Notes: generated by a model from the letters alone, not told the origin. A stretch of 64,000 bases of DNA from DATFWC01 sp963777755 (GCA_963777755.1 CAVZSC010000039.1:372001-436000); one strand, 5' to 3'. Positions 33,623 to 43,370 are shown, numbered from the stretch's first letter. Numbers and translations: made by a program.

Positions 33623-33930
33623 CACTTTGCCCTCTCGATGATCTGCTGCGTGATCGTGTCGAACTCGGAATTGGCGCGGTACACGTAGATGCCGGTGAGC
33701 ACGAACGCCGCGACGATGACGAACAGGCCGACCGGGATGCCGACCGTGGTGACGGAGCCGGCGGCGAGCGGCACGCCGAGCACCTTCGGGGCGAACGCGA
33801 TGATGAAGATGAAGCCGAAATAGATGGCGAGCATCGCCGCCGACAGGGTCCAGGCGAAGCGCGAGCGCTTCGCCACGAGCTCCTGGAACTGCGGGTCGAG
33901 CTTCACGCGCGAGACATAGTCGGAGGTCAT
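33622..33930 (-). CDS. DUF485 membrane protein (YjcH family)
   Basis: 102 residues from the ATG at 33930, preceded by GGGAGA. Two membrane helices (FAWTLSAAMLAIYFGFIFII and VGIPVGLFVIVAAFVLTGIY) with the family sequence DPQFQELVAKRSRFAW. It is the usual partner of ActP and is translationally coupled to it. Confidence 0.93.
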   Translation of the reverse strand: MTSDYVSRVKLDPQFQELVAKRSRFAWTLSAAMLAIYFGFIFIIAFAPKVLGVPLAAGSVTTVGIPVGLFVIVAAFVLTGIYVYRANSEFDTITQQIIERAK

Positions 33931-34324
33931 GAGCGTCTCCCGGTTCGAGTTGATGGTTGGCGGCGCCCGCTCGGCAAGCTTCGTCGTGCGCGCGCTTGTC
34001 CTGCAGCATCGCGGGGTTTCGCCCGTGACGACATGATCCAGGTCAAATCCGAGCGCTCGATCGCGCCGTTCTTCACGGCGCGACCCGATGCTGGTGATCG
34101 CTTGCAAGAAGGTTGGTCGCCGCCCTCGAGCCGGCATTCCGGGCCGGCCCGCCGTGGCGAATCTGTTCCGCCTCGGTGTGCGCTGCATACCCGATTGCTG
34201 CACTGCAATGAAGCTGGCAATTGGTCGTGCAACTTTTGAATTAGACCTTTGCCGCTCGTGTTATCGCAAACACACCTGGTCCATACTACGACGTAAGTCA
34301 GTATGCTCGCGGAAGGACATCGAT
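33931..34324. other. Divergent intergenic region
   Basis: It separates the DUF485/actP operon from the TctC gene and must hold both promoters. No clear motif or small gene was seen. Confidence 0.45.
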
Positions 34325-35302
34325 ATGAAGCGCATAACGGTGCTGACCGTGGCCGGCATCGCCGCTGCTCTCGCGGCGTGGCTGCCCGCCGACCTTGCGG
34401 CGCAAAAATTTCCCAGCCGCCCCATCACCTACGTGGTGCCGCTTGCTGCCGGCTCGACCACCGACGTCGCGGCGCGGCGGATCGCCCAGCGCGTGAGCCA
34501 AACCACGGGGATCAGCATCGTCGTCGAGAACAAGCCCGGCGCCAGCACCATGCTGGGCAGCGCCGCGGTCGCCAAGGCGGAGCCGGACGGCCACACGCTG
34601 CTGATGGGGGCGAGCTCGCTCACCGTCAATCAGAACCTGTTCCGGACGGTGCCGTTCGACACCGAGAAGGATCTGGTGGCGATCTCGCTCCTGGTCACCG
34701 CGCCGGTCGTGCTGGTCGTCAACCCCAGCCTCGGCGTCGGCACACTCGGCGACTTGCTGGCGCGCTTCAAGCCGCCGGCGAGCGTCACCTTCGCGACACC
34801 CGGTCCCGGCACCATGCTGGGGCTCGCCACCGAGGTGTTCAAGATCAGGAGCGGCCTCGACGCCAAGCCCGTCGTCTACCGCGGCGGTGGCCCGGCCCTG
34901 ACCGACGTCATCGCCGGCCACGTGCAGGCGATGTTCGGTACGCCGGTGATCAAACAGAATGTCGACAAGGGCGACGTGCGCGCGCTCGCGGTGAGCGGAG
35001 GGAAGCGCCTCGACCTGCTGCCCGACGTGCCCACCTTCACCGAAGCCGGCTTGCCGCTGCCGGAGGTGAACGCCGGCGCCTGGTTCGGCCTGCTGGCACC
35101 GGCCGGCACCCCGCCCGACACCATCGCCTTCCTCAACCGCGCCTTCAACGCCGCGCTCGAGGATGCCGAGCTGCGCTCAGCCCTGACCACCATGGGGCTC
35201 GAGCCGCGCGGCACCACGCCGGAGGAGTTCGCCGCCTTCATCCGCGAGGAGATCGTCCGCTGGCCGCCGATCTTCCGCGCGGCGGGGATTACGCCGCAGT
35301 AG
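34325..35302 (+). CDS. TctC-family (tripartite tricarboxylate type) substrate-binding protein
   Basis: 325 residues. Signal peptide MKRITVLTVAGIAAALAAW with cleavage near AAQ. Family blocks: FPSRPITYVVPLAAGSTTDV, VVENKPGASTMLGSAAVAKA, DGHTLLMGASSL, LPDVPTFTEAGLP and LLAPAGTPPDTIAFLNRAF. Bordetella Bug-type periplasmic binding protein. No TctA or TctB membrane gene is present. Ligand unknown; carboxylates are typical. Confidence 0.92.
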   Translation: MKRITVLTVAGIAAALAAWLPADLAAQKFPSRPITYVVPLAAGSTTDVAARRIAQRVSQTTGISIVVENKPGASTMLGSAAVAKAEPDGHTLLMGASSLTVNQNLFRTVPFDTEKDLVAISLLVTAPVVLVVNPSLGVGTLGDLLARFKPPASVTFATPGPGTMLGLATEVFKIRSGLDAKPVVYRGGGPALTDVIAGHVQAMFGTPVIKQNVDKGDVRALAVSGGKRLDLLPDVPTFTEAGLPLPEVNAGAWFGLLAPAGTPPDTIAFLNRAFNAALEDAELRSALTTMGLEPRGTTPEEFAAFIREEIVRWPPIFRAAGITPQ

Positions 35303-35328
35303 CCTGCAGAAATCCATCGCAAATCAGC

Positions 35329-36294
35329 TCACGACGCCTGCGGCAAGCGGCGCACGCTGGTGATCTCGCCGCCGATGGCGCGGATGCGGGAGATCCCCGG
35401 CGCGATGGCCTCCAAGGCGACCGCCATGGAGCCGGCGTTGGCATGCACCAGCGTCGTTTCGTCCCGCACGATGGCGACATGGCCCTTCCAGAACACAAGA
35501 TCGCCGCGCCGCCACTGCCCGGGCTCGTGCGGGGGCGCGAGCGCGCTGCCGAGCGCCCGCTCCTGCATGTCGGTGTCGCGCGGACAAAGGGTGCCGCAGG
35601 CGGTGAGCGCGAGCTGCACCAGGCCGGAGCAATCCATGCCGAGGCTGGTCTTTCCTCCCCACAGGTAGGGTGTTCCCAGGAACCGCTCGGCGACCGCGAC
35701 GAAATCGGTTTCCATCCTCTCCACCGGTGCGAGATGGACCATGGGGACATGGCCGCCGGACGCGGTGATCGCGAACGGCTCCTCCATGCGCGCAACGACG
35801 AGCCGGCAGCCGAACGACAGCGTTTCCGTCGGCGGAAGCTTGATCGACCGGCTGGGATAGACGAGCGTGCGCGGCGCCGTCACCTTGTGGGTCGCGGCAG
35901 GCCCGGGCGCGGCAAGCGCGCCTGCCGGCACATAGCCCACATAGCCGTCGCCGGCGAGCTGTCCCCACGCCCAGCCGTCCGGGCTGATGTCGTAGATCGT
36001 GATTCCCTCGCCCTTCAGCGCTTCGGTCTCGAGCTCCGCCTCGGGCGCGGGCGCGCGGCGCACGGGCGCTTGCGCGGCGCCGATCTCGTAGGCTTTTCCC
36101 TCGACGAAGCGCTCCGCCTGGACGACGCCGTCGAGGTGCTTGGCGGCGAGATCGCGGCGCGCCGGCGTGAGCCGCCGGTCCAACGTCCTGCTGCCCGGTT
36201 CGGCCGGCTGCTGTGCGCGCGCCGCCAACGGCCAGGCGGCCGCGCCGCCCAGGAGCGAAAGGAGCTCGCGCCGTCTCAATCGATCGAAGCGCAT
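35329..36294 (-). CDS. NlpC/P60 (C40) peptidase with SH3-like domains and a Tat-type signal
   Basis: 321 residues. The N-terminus LRRRELLSLLGGAAAWPLAA (then RAQQ) is the signal peptide style of the PF04392 substrate-binding proteins. From about residue 38 the protein follows the cytosolic-type alphaproteobacterial C40 family: LDRRLTPARRDLAAKHLDG, an SH3-like region (about 75-135), then the catalytic domain with C222 (GMDCSGLVQ), H272 (KGHVAIV) and H284. It probably hydrolyses cell-wall peptides. Its stop is 25 bp from the convergent TctC gene. Confidence 0.88.
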   Translation of the reverse strand: MRFDRLRRRELLSLLGGAAAWPLAARAQQPAEPGSRTLDRRLTPARRDLAAKHLDGVVQAERFVEGKAYEIGAAQAPVRRAPAPEAELETEALKGEGITIYDISPDGWAWGQLAGDGYVGYVPAGALAAPGPAATHKVTAPRTLVYPSRSIKLPPTETLSFGCRLVVARMEEPFAITASGGHVPMVHLAPVERMETDFVAVAERFLGTPYLWGGKTSLGMDCSGLVQLALTACGTLCPRDTDMQERALGSALAPPHEPGQWRRGDLVFWKGHVAIVRDETTLVHANAGSMAVALEAIAPGISRIRAIGGEITSVRRLPQAS

Positions 36295-36301
36295 CCTGAC
36301 G

Positions 36302-38407
36302 CTAAGCCCGCGGCGGCCGGCGCCGTTCGTGGAACCACTTGCGGTACTCCGACATCTTCGCGCGCTGGGCAGGCGGGGCCTGCCGCCGGCAGGTCGACGC
36401 CTCGTCGCTCTTGTCCGGCGCGCCCCACCGCAGCTCGACGCAGTCGTTCACGTTGTACGCCATCTCGAGATCGGTCGCCCGGTCGAGCACGTCCTTGAGC
36501 GTGAGCGTCCAGGCGGAGCCGTCGCTGCGTGGATAGGTGAACTTGCGCGCCGCGACCTCCGATGCGAGCACGCCCTCCAGCTCGGCCTTCACCTGCGCGA
36601 CGCTCTTGCCCGTCGGCATCGCATAGCGCTCGGGCCGCCGCGCGACGCGCTCCGGAAAGGTGCGCACCACGTCCAGCGCGATCAACAGGCGCAGGTCGCG
36701 CGAGGGCGTGGCAAAGTCCTCCCATGCGCCGGTGGTCTCGAAGATCGCCGCCCCGCTCGGCATGGAGGCCTCGCCGCGCCCGCTGTTCTGGTACTTGCGC
36801 CCGTTCTCCACCGAGGTCACGCGCGTCTTCACCTGCTCCTCGAGCGACGTGATCGCCTCGGTCATGGCGCGCAGCGGGTCGAGCGGCGCCGGCGACATCA
36901 CGTCGTCCATGCGGTCGTAGAATTCCTCGACCCCGAGCCGCGACTGGTCGAGCGAGAAATCGCCGTACTGCGGATGTCTGGCGATCTCCTGGTTGGTCAG
37001 CCGCCGCAGGCCGCCGTTCTCGCGCACGATCGGCCGGAAGCGCTTGAACCCGGGGCCCCCAAGCACGGGGTTTTGCGCGAACAGGAAATTGCCGCGCCAG
37101 AAGCGCTTGCGCGCGACCGTGCCGTCGGGCTGCCCGTCCACGGCGAGGAAGACGCCGGCCGCTCCGTCCGCCTGCGACACGCGCCGCACCAGCACCAGGA
37201 GGTGCCCGTATGGATCGGCGTACAGCGTCCCCGGGCGCAGGTTCTCCTGCGTCAGCGGCACCGGGTAGTAATCGGTCTTGTCGTCGGTCGCGGCGGTTCG
37301 GCCGGATCCCGAATGGACGCCGCCGGCGACGGCCGAGCCGATATAGTGGCCGAACCCGGCCGCGAGGCCGAGCTGCCGCGGCGGCTGCGGCGCTGCCGGG
37401 GGCGGCGCCACAGGTCCGGGCGGTGCCGCCGCAAACCACCCCGCAAATCCCTGCGGCGGCGGCGGTGCCGGCTGCGCCGTCGCATACCCCCGCGGCCCAC
37501 GCCCGGCGTTCGGCTGGCCGGGCATCCCTGCTGGGCTACCGGCGGCGATCGCCGGATCGGGCGGCGGCGGCGGGGGAGGCTCGAGATTCTGGATGTTCCA
37601 CCACTCGGGGCACCGCGGCGGCCCGCTGGCGCTGCCGCGCGTGCACTTCGCGTAGCCGAACGGCAGGCCCATCTTGAAGGCGAAATAGGCGCGCAGGAAG
37701 TACGGAAGATCGGCGCAGTCGGGGCGGATGACCATCCGCATCTCGTCCTCGCCGAGGGCCAGGTGGTTGAACAGGAGGTTGCGCGACTTGTCGCGCAGCA
37801 CCTCATGCAGCGCCGCCCACGACGGCGCCGCGTCGAGCGGCGCGTCGAACAGCTTCTCGATCCAGGCGGAATAGAGGTTCTCGTTCGCCCGGGTCCAGGC
37901 GTTGCGGATCGGCCAGACGCTTCCCGCCGTCGCCTGCAGCCGCGGCGGTTTCTGGTCGTGCACCGCGATGTCGCGCGTGATCGTGCTGCACGGCCCGGTC
38001 GCGCCGTCGCGCGCGAGCCGCGCGAGCCACTTGCCGGCAGCCGGTGTCGCGACCTCGGCGAACCAGAAATACGGCGGCCCGCCGTGCCGCTCACGCGATT
38101 TGGCGGCGACGCTCCCGTTGGGGGCGACCAGCGACAGCTCGCCCTCGAACGGCTTCTCCGCGGCGACGATGACGCGCAGCGGCGCCCCCTTCCACGGCGC
38201 CAGCGGCGAGGGCAGCACCGCGACCTCGGCGGTCTCTTCGCAGTTGGTGGCGGACGGAGCCGGGGCGGCCGCCTGGCGCTGAGCCGGGGCGCGGGCAGCA
38301 GGGACCTGGGCCTGGGCGGCGGCGACGGAGACGAGGGCGCCGAGCCATGCGCCCGCGACCAGCAACGATGCCGTCCCGGCGGCAGCAAACTTGCTTGCAG
38401 AAGCCAA
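36302..38407 (-). CDS. Large exported protein, possible cysteine-peptidase-like fold
   Basis: 701 residues from a TTG start, with AGGAGG about 12 bases upstream; the start is uncertain. Signal peptide at residues 8-32. A Pro/Gly-rich linker (about 276-345) splits two conserved parts. The first has RPDCADLPYFLRAYFAFKMG with C231, the second YADPYGHLLVLVRRV with H402. A Cys followed by a His in this kind of setting recalls transglutaminase or NlpC/P60-like enzymes, but this is inference. It lies 7 bp before the C40 peptidase gene and is probably in one operon with it. Confidence 0.7.
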   Translation of the reverse strand: MASASKFAAAGTASLLVAGAWLGALVSVAAAQAQVPAARAPAQRQAAAPAPSATNCEETAEVAVLPSPLAPWKGAPLRVIVAAEKPFEGELSLVAPNGSVAAKSRERHGGPPYFWFAEVATPAAGKWLARLARDGATGPCSTITRDIAVHDQKPPRLQATAGSVWPIRNAWTRANENLYSAWIEKLFDAPLDAAPSWAALHEVLRDKSRNLLFNHLALGEDEMRMVIRPDCADLPYFLRAYFAFKMGLPFGYAKCTRGSASGPPRCPEWWNIQNLEPPPPPPPDPAIAAGSPAGMPGQPNAGRGPRGYATAQPAPPPPQGFAGWFAAAPPGPVAPPPAAPQPPRQLGLAAGFGHYIGSAVAGGVHSGSGRTAATDDKTDYYPVPLTQENLRPGTLYADPYGHLLVLVRRVSQADGAAGVFLAVDGQPDGTVARKRFWRGNFLFAQNPVLGGPGFKRFRPIVRENGGLRRLTNQEIARHPQYGDFSLDQSRLGVEEFYDRMDDVMSPAPLDPLRAMTEAITSLEEQVKTRVTSVENGRKYQNSGRGEASMPSGAAIFETTGAWEDFATPSRDLRLLIALDVVRTFPERVARRPERYAMPTGKSVAQVKAELEGVLASEVAARKFTYPRSDGSAWTLTLKDVLDRATDLEMAYNVNDCVELRWGAPDKSDEASTCRRQAPPAQRAKMSEYRKWFHERRRPPRA

Positions 38408-38654
38408 TGGGTCCCCCGTCCTCCTGTGCGTGCAATCAACACTAGAGCATTGGCTGAATCATGGCAAAAGAACGGATCGCCGGGCGAGGGCGGTGGGGTT
38501 GGCCCTGGTCCTCCATCGGTATTGGGCAACTCTCGGTCCGAGTTCGCCTTGCTGCCGCACCAAAGCCCCCAGCCGGTTGGCTATCGATCGAGGCGGTCGC
38601 GCGTGGGCTGAACGACCACGGCTTTCCGAACGGGACCGCTGACAGGTCGTCCCA

Positions 38655-40011
38655 TCAATTCGCCGCTGCCATTCGACTCACGTCCTCTTGCACCATGCGC
38701 AGATGGATCCTGAGTCGCTGCAGATCGACTTCGAATGGGCGCGCGACCTTGAGCGACCGCACAGCGGATTCGATTTCGGCGAGTCGCGTCTGATACTCGA
38801 CGAACCGGGACCCGTCAGCGCTGTGGTCGAACTCGCGCGCGAGGTTTCCCAGAGTGCGGTGCAATTGTTCGATACGACGAACGTGCAGCCACCTGTAAAG
38901 GCGAGGCGCGAAGCCGATGAGGGGAATCAGCATTGCGACGACCGGAATGACGAAGAACACAATTCGGTTGAGGAGTGAGGTAAGCCAGAAGGACGTGTAC
39001 CGCTGCCAGAAGGTCGCGCCCGAGCGGTAAAACGCCGCCGCCGTTGGCGAGAGGGTCAAATCATTGGGTTGCTCGGCGGGGAATTCACCGAGACGATTGA
39101 AAGGGCCCGGTCCCCAGTGGACTTCGCGCATGGCTTCCAGCAGCAAGTACTGCAGCGCAGGGTGAAGATCCTTTCGTACGAGCAATCTGTTGCGGGAGGC
39201 AAGCAGGTCAACGTCCGAACCGGGAATGTCGCGGCTCAGGTCGATGAGACCTCGCCACAACACCACATGCTTCAGCCCAGGGACCGTTTTGGCGATGGCT
39301 TCAGCCTGCGCGACGCTCATCAATCGGATCCCGGGGGCACCAAGCGCACGCTGCAAGGGGCTGCCATCCAGTTGCGGGACGATCGCCACATCGATTTCGC
39401 CGGCCGTCAAAGCGTCGATTGACTGGGTGTAATCCAGGTCCAGGAGATGGGTGGAGGCATCCAATCCGTCAGTGGCTTTTAGAACGTCCAGCATAAGCAA
39501 TCGCAGAGCGCTTCCCGGCATGCCGATGGAAAGGCGCTTGCCGCGGAATTGCGCAAAAAGCGTAATAGGCTCCGCGTTCCTGTAAAAAATGAATATCGCC
39601 GCATCGAATATTCCACCCAGTGAATAGAGGATGTCGGCATCGGCGGATTGCGTGACGCCGAAGGTCGTGAGGGCCGCCTGCACCCCGGAGGCGGGATCAC
39701 GCAGCCGGTCAAGATTTCTCCACTGCGCCAGCAGAGGAGCGGATCTCCAGCTCGACACCATGGCGGGCAAGGATGCGAGCATATTGCCTCGCAAAGTTGT
39801 CGTACCCGGATCCTGCCGCCCCGGCCGCGATTGCGAGGCGATGTGGCGGCAGCGGATCGATCAGGCGATAGGCGACGTATGACACCGCAAGGACAATGGC
39901 CGCCGAGGCGAGCACGACGACCAAAGGCTTCGACAACCTGCGCTGCATCTCCGCGAACAGCGTCCCGAGCTTGCCACCCATCAATCCCGAACCAGGAATG
40001 CCAACTCGCAT
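38655..40011 (-). pseudogene. TAXI-family TRAP solute-binding protein, single frameshift
   Basis: The start at 40011 (MRVGIPGSGLMGG) gives an N-terminal membrane anchor (about 28-50) and the TAXI start GYDNFARQYARILARHGVEL. The frame ends at 39709, and the family sequence continues in the next frame (LDRLRDPASGVQAALTTFGV) to 38655. One A too many in a short A run near 39720 explains it. The C-terminal part has a membrane helix (about IVFFVIPVVAMLIPLIGF) and a coiled coil. It would bind a solute, but the TRAP membrane subunits are absent here. Confidence 0.8.
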
Positions 40012-40287
40012 GATGCTCTCGCCCTGGAACGATATTGCGCCGGAGGATTGTACAGCCGCGGGCGCGTTGTCGGCTTGCCCGATGGGCGGATGGTGCTGGG
40101 CCGTCGCGCCGCCGACGCCGAGCGCGAGCACGACAAGGAGCGAAACGGTAAGCCACGCGGCTCTTCTCGTATGTCTTCCCGCTCGGTTTGACGGACCGAT
40201 CGACCGATCGCTGATCGGCTCTGCGTCACCGGCATCCCGGACGCGGAGCAAGCCATGGTGCGTCGGGCGCGCCGTGCCTTCGCTTCG

Positions 40288-41328
40288 CTACGGGCGCGGC
40301 TGAGCGGCGCGGATTCCCGAGACCTGGACGACGTCCTGGCTGACCAACTTGCCGAACACGGCGTCCGACGTGAAGCCGGCGATGAAACCGATGCCGACCG
40401 CCCAGGGAATCGTCCGTCGCGCGTAGTCCGCGGCGTTCGCGCCAGTGGCCAGTGCCGGGTCGGCGGTCAATTGCGCCGTCACGAACAGAACGGTGGCAAT
40501 TCCCCCCGCCACCAGACCGATGATGAGGCTGACGTGCAGCGGTGAAACGGGCTGCGTGCGAAACACGATCTGGCGCATCGGTGCGCCGGCGGCGCCGGCG
40601 AGCAGCGGCGCCAGGAACAGCATCCACACCTTGAAGTCATTGCCGCCCCATACCAGGGGCAGCAGCGCCAGCGCGGCCGCGAACAGACCGGCGATGACGA
40701 GCATGGTCGTCGTCGACGGTGCGGCGGTAACGGAGGCGCGACGGGCCTGTTGCGCAAGCAGCGCGTCGACGCAGGCCCGTGCGCTGTCGTCGCCCCAGGG
40801 CTTGGCCATGACTTCGATTTCGCTACGGTTGGGCAGGTCTTCACCGGCCGACAGCGTCGTCCATACTTTGCTTGCGGCGCCGCCGAAGGTCGGCAGCGCC
40901 AGGATCGGCATGCGCGTGCCGATCGCCACCTGGCCCGCGATCATCGTGGCGTTGCCGCCGCCCATCAGAATAAGCGCGTCGGCGCGGGTGATCGACCGAT
41001 AGAACGCAATCTCCCAGTCCTTGCCCCTTTCGACGCGCTGGTCGAACAGGTTGGGGTGCGTCTTCTGCTCGGCGAATGGCGGCGGCACATACTCCTGCGA
41101 GTACCACATCACGATGCTTCGGTCGTCCTTGGGTTCACCCGCCACGAACCCGCGCACGACGTCGGTTTCCAGATATGGGCCGCCGTAGACCAACAGCCGC
41201 GCGCCGCGTCGCGCGAGCTCCGTACCCAGCGCCACGGCGGCCTCCCTTGCGGCGGCCGCGTCCCGCATAGGCGGATCGAGCTGGCGTCCCGGACTTAAAT
41301 CACCCACGACGGCGACGAGCGGACCCAT
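40288..41328 (-). CDS. Rossmann/SLOG-like nucleotide-binding domain fused to four membrane helices
   Basis: 346 residues from the ATG at 41328, with a strong GGGGAGGGG ribosome site. Residues 1-195 look like a nucleotide-binding fold of the LOG/SLOG/TIR-like class: LVAVVGDLSPG, ARRGARLLVYGGPYLETDVV, RADALILMGGGNATMIAG, and ILALPTFGGAASKVWTTL. Then four hydrophobic segments at about 208-228, 232-250, 263-285 and 307-325. The pairing suggests a membrane effector or sensor controlled by a nucleotide. It lies about 280 bp upstream of the TAXI gene on the same strand. No named family is claimed. Confidence 0.75.
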   Translation of the reverse strand: MGPLVAVVGDLSPGRQLDPPMRDAAAAREAAVALGTELARRGARLLVYGGPYLETDVVRGFVAGEPKDDRSIVMWYSQEYVPPPFAEQKTHPNLFDQRVERGKDWEIAFYRSITRADALILMGGGNATMIAGQVAIGTRMPILALPTFGGAASKVWTTLSAGEDLPNRSEIEVMAKPWGDDSARACVDALLAQQARRASVTAAPSTTTMLVIAGLFAAALALLPLVWGGNDFKVWMLFLAPLLAGAAGAPMRQIVFRTQPVSPLHVSLIIGLVAGGIATVLFVTAQLTADPALATGANAADYARRTIPWAVGIGFIAGFTSDAVFGKLVSQDVVQVSGIRAAQPRP

Positions 41329-41444
41329 CGTTCCCCTCCCCACGAATGCCCGAAGCGCCCACGCTAGTCGCTCGCTTCAAGCTATTTGCGAGGATCTGGA
41401 TATTGTGATTCTCTCGCCACGCGGCACGTTTGATGGAGGCGAGC

Positions 41445-42594
41445 ATGGCTGGAAAGGATGTGGCGGTAAAGAAATATGTGGTCAGACTGAGCACAGACGA
41501 GCGCGCCGAGCTGGAGGCGCTGATCCGGAAGGGAAAGAGCCCGGCACAACGGCTGTTGAAGGCGCGCATCTTGTTGAAGGCGGATGTCTCGGATGCCGGC
41601 GAGGGCTGGAGCGACAACCGGATTATCAGGGCGCTGGAGACCAGTGCCTCCATGGTTTACCGGGTGCGCAAGCAACTGGTGGAGGAAGGTTTTGCGGCGG
41701 TGCTGAGCCGCAAGCAGCGGGCGATGCCGGCGGTGCCGCCGATTTTCGACGGCGAGAGGGAAGCCAAGCTTGTCGCCCTGGCCTGTTCCAAGCCGCCCAA
41801 GGGGCGTGCGCGCTGGACTTTACGGCTCTTGGAGAAGAGGGTCGTGGAGCTCGCCATCGTCGATCGCGCCAGCGACAGCACAATCCATCGCGTTTTAAAA
41901 AAACTCTCTCAAGCCCCATCGCCGGCAGCAATGGGTTATCCCGCCGAAGGCCAACAGCGCTTTCGTCGCAGCGATGGAAGACGTGCTCGCCGTCTACACG
42001 CGGCCACGCGATCCTGATCGCCCGCTGGTGTGTCTGGACGAGACCTCCAAGCAACTGATCGCCGAGACGCGTGTGCCGATCCCGATGAAGCGGGGGCGGC
42101 CGGCCCGCATCGACTACGAGTACGAACGCAACGGCACCGCCAACCTGTTCATGCTGTTCGCCCCGCTCGAAGGCTGGCGCCACGTCGAGGTCACCGATCA
42201 CCGCGGCGCCGTCGATTATGCTCACGTCTTGAAGGAGTTGGCCGACACCCGTTTCTCGCACGCCAAGACGATTGTCCTGGTCCAGGACAACCTCAACATC
42301 CATGCCAAGGCATCGCTCTATGAGGCGTTTCCAGCGGCCGAAGCAAGGCGGCTGGCCGAACGCTTCGAATGGCACTACACCCCGAAACACGGCAGTTGGC
42401 TCGATTTGGCCGAGTCCGAACTGGCGGTGCTCACTTCACAGTGCCTCGATCGCCGTATTGCCGACAAGCAAACCCTCATCGACGAAGTCGGCGCCTGGGA
42501 GCATGACCGCAATGCCAACCACACCAAGTCAGACTGGCACTTCACCACCGCGGATGCTCGAATTAAACTCAAGCATCTATACCCTTCAATCTGA
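41445..42594 (+). mobile_element. IS630-family transposase in two overlapping frames
   Basis: The first frame from the ATG at 41445 (GGAGG upstream) encodes the helix-turn-helix part: MAGKDVAVKKYVVRLSTDER, SDNRIIRALETSASMVYRVR. At seven A (41897-41903) the family sequence moves to a second frame (NSLKPHRRQQWVIPPKAN) and runs to 42594, carrying the catalytic residues in CLDETSKQLIAE, VQDNLNIHAK and HGSWLDLAESE. A shift of +1 (or loss of one A in RNA) is needed to make the fused protein. Ends of the element were not fixed. Confidence 0.88.
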
Positions 42595-42882
42595 CTGAAT
42601 CAGGCGACTAGCAGGGATCGACCGCGTTTACAACCGAAGGTAGCTTCATGTTCATCGATTACGGGCGCTGTGGAGGGGAGGCGTGAGCCTGGCGGGAGGG
42701 TCGCGCATCGTGCCTTGAAATGCTGAGCGATCCGTGGAAGGAGACTTGCGGCATGACCGAGATTGCGCTGGATCGTTGCTGCCGTACCATGCGCTGGCGG
42801 AAAAGGCTCCGCAAACAAGCGAGCGAACCGCCAGGCCGGCGCCATCGCTGCCACAATCAAACTGGCCCACGACCGAGCGGTA

Positions 42883-43293
42883 TCAGCCTGACAGGATGCG
42901 CTGCAGCGCGACCTGCAATTCCTTGACGGTGAACGGCTTCAGCAGCGCAGGAATCTCGTGGAACGTCCCCTCGGGGCTCTCGCTGTCGCCGGTCATGAAC
43001 GCGAAAGGAATACGCCGGTCGGCGAGGATCTGTGCCACCGGAAGCGCGCTCTCGTCGCCGAGCGCAACGTCGACGAGGGCGCAATCCATGGCCGATGTGG
43101 ACGCGATGGCGACCGCGTCCGCCAAGTTGCCGGCGGGCCCGATCACCACGAAACCGAATTCGTTGAGATCCTCGGTCAGCAGCGAGGCAATCATGCTGTC
43201 GTCTTCGACGACGAGCACGCGCCGGTGCGGCGGCCCCTGGGCGAACCGCGTTGCTCCATTGTCCGTGCAGGCTGACGCGAACGCAGGCACCAT
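42883..43293 (-). CDS. Single-domain response regulator (CheY-like)
   Basis: 136 residues. Acidic pair in VLVVEDDSM (D31, D32), phosphorylation site D75 (LVDVAL), T101 (FMTGD) and K119 (LLKPF). A 23-residue N-terminal extension precedes the domain; a start at GTG or TTG nearer VLVVED is possible. No output domain. It sits between two insertion sequences; the partner kinase is unknown, though GAF kinases of this type often signal to such proteins. Confidence 0.88.
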   Translation of the reverse strand: MVPAFASACTDNGATRFAQGPPHRRVLVVEDDSMIASLLTEDLNEFGFVVIGPAGNLADAVAIASTSAMDCALVDVALGDESALPVAQILADRRIPFAFMTGDSESPEGTFHEIPALLKPFTVKELQVALQRILSG

Positions 43294-43370
43294 GCACCCC
43301 CGTGCAGGACGCGCATACCATCAGTCAAACATGTCAATCTGATGCTCGTCAAGGAAACGGCGGGCACGTG

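Noticed and set aside
31910..33688. Long plus-strand ORF opposite actP rich in Arg, Asp and His
   Set aside because: Composition is typical of antisense of a GC-rich membrane protein gene; no homology pattern or ribosome site.
38461..38793. Plus-strand ORF of 110 residues starting MAKERIAGRGRWGW
   Set aside because: Overlaps the TAXI gene end in antisense and shows no recognisable family.
42600..42880. Short ORFs on both strands between IS630 and the response regulator
   Set aside because: No ribosome site, family pattern or conserved blocks.
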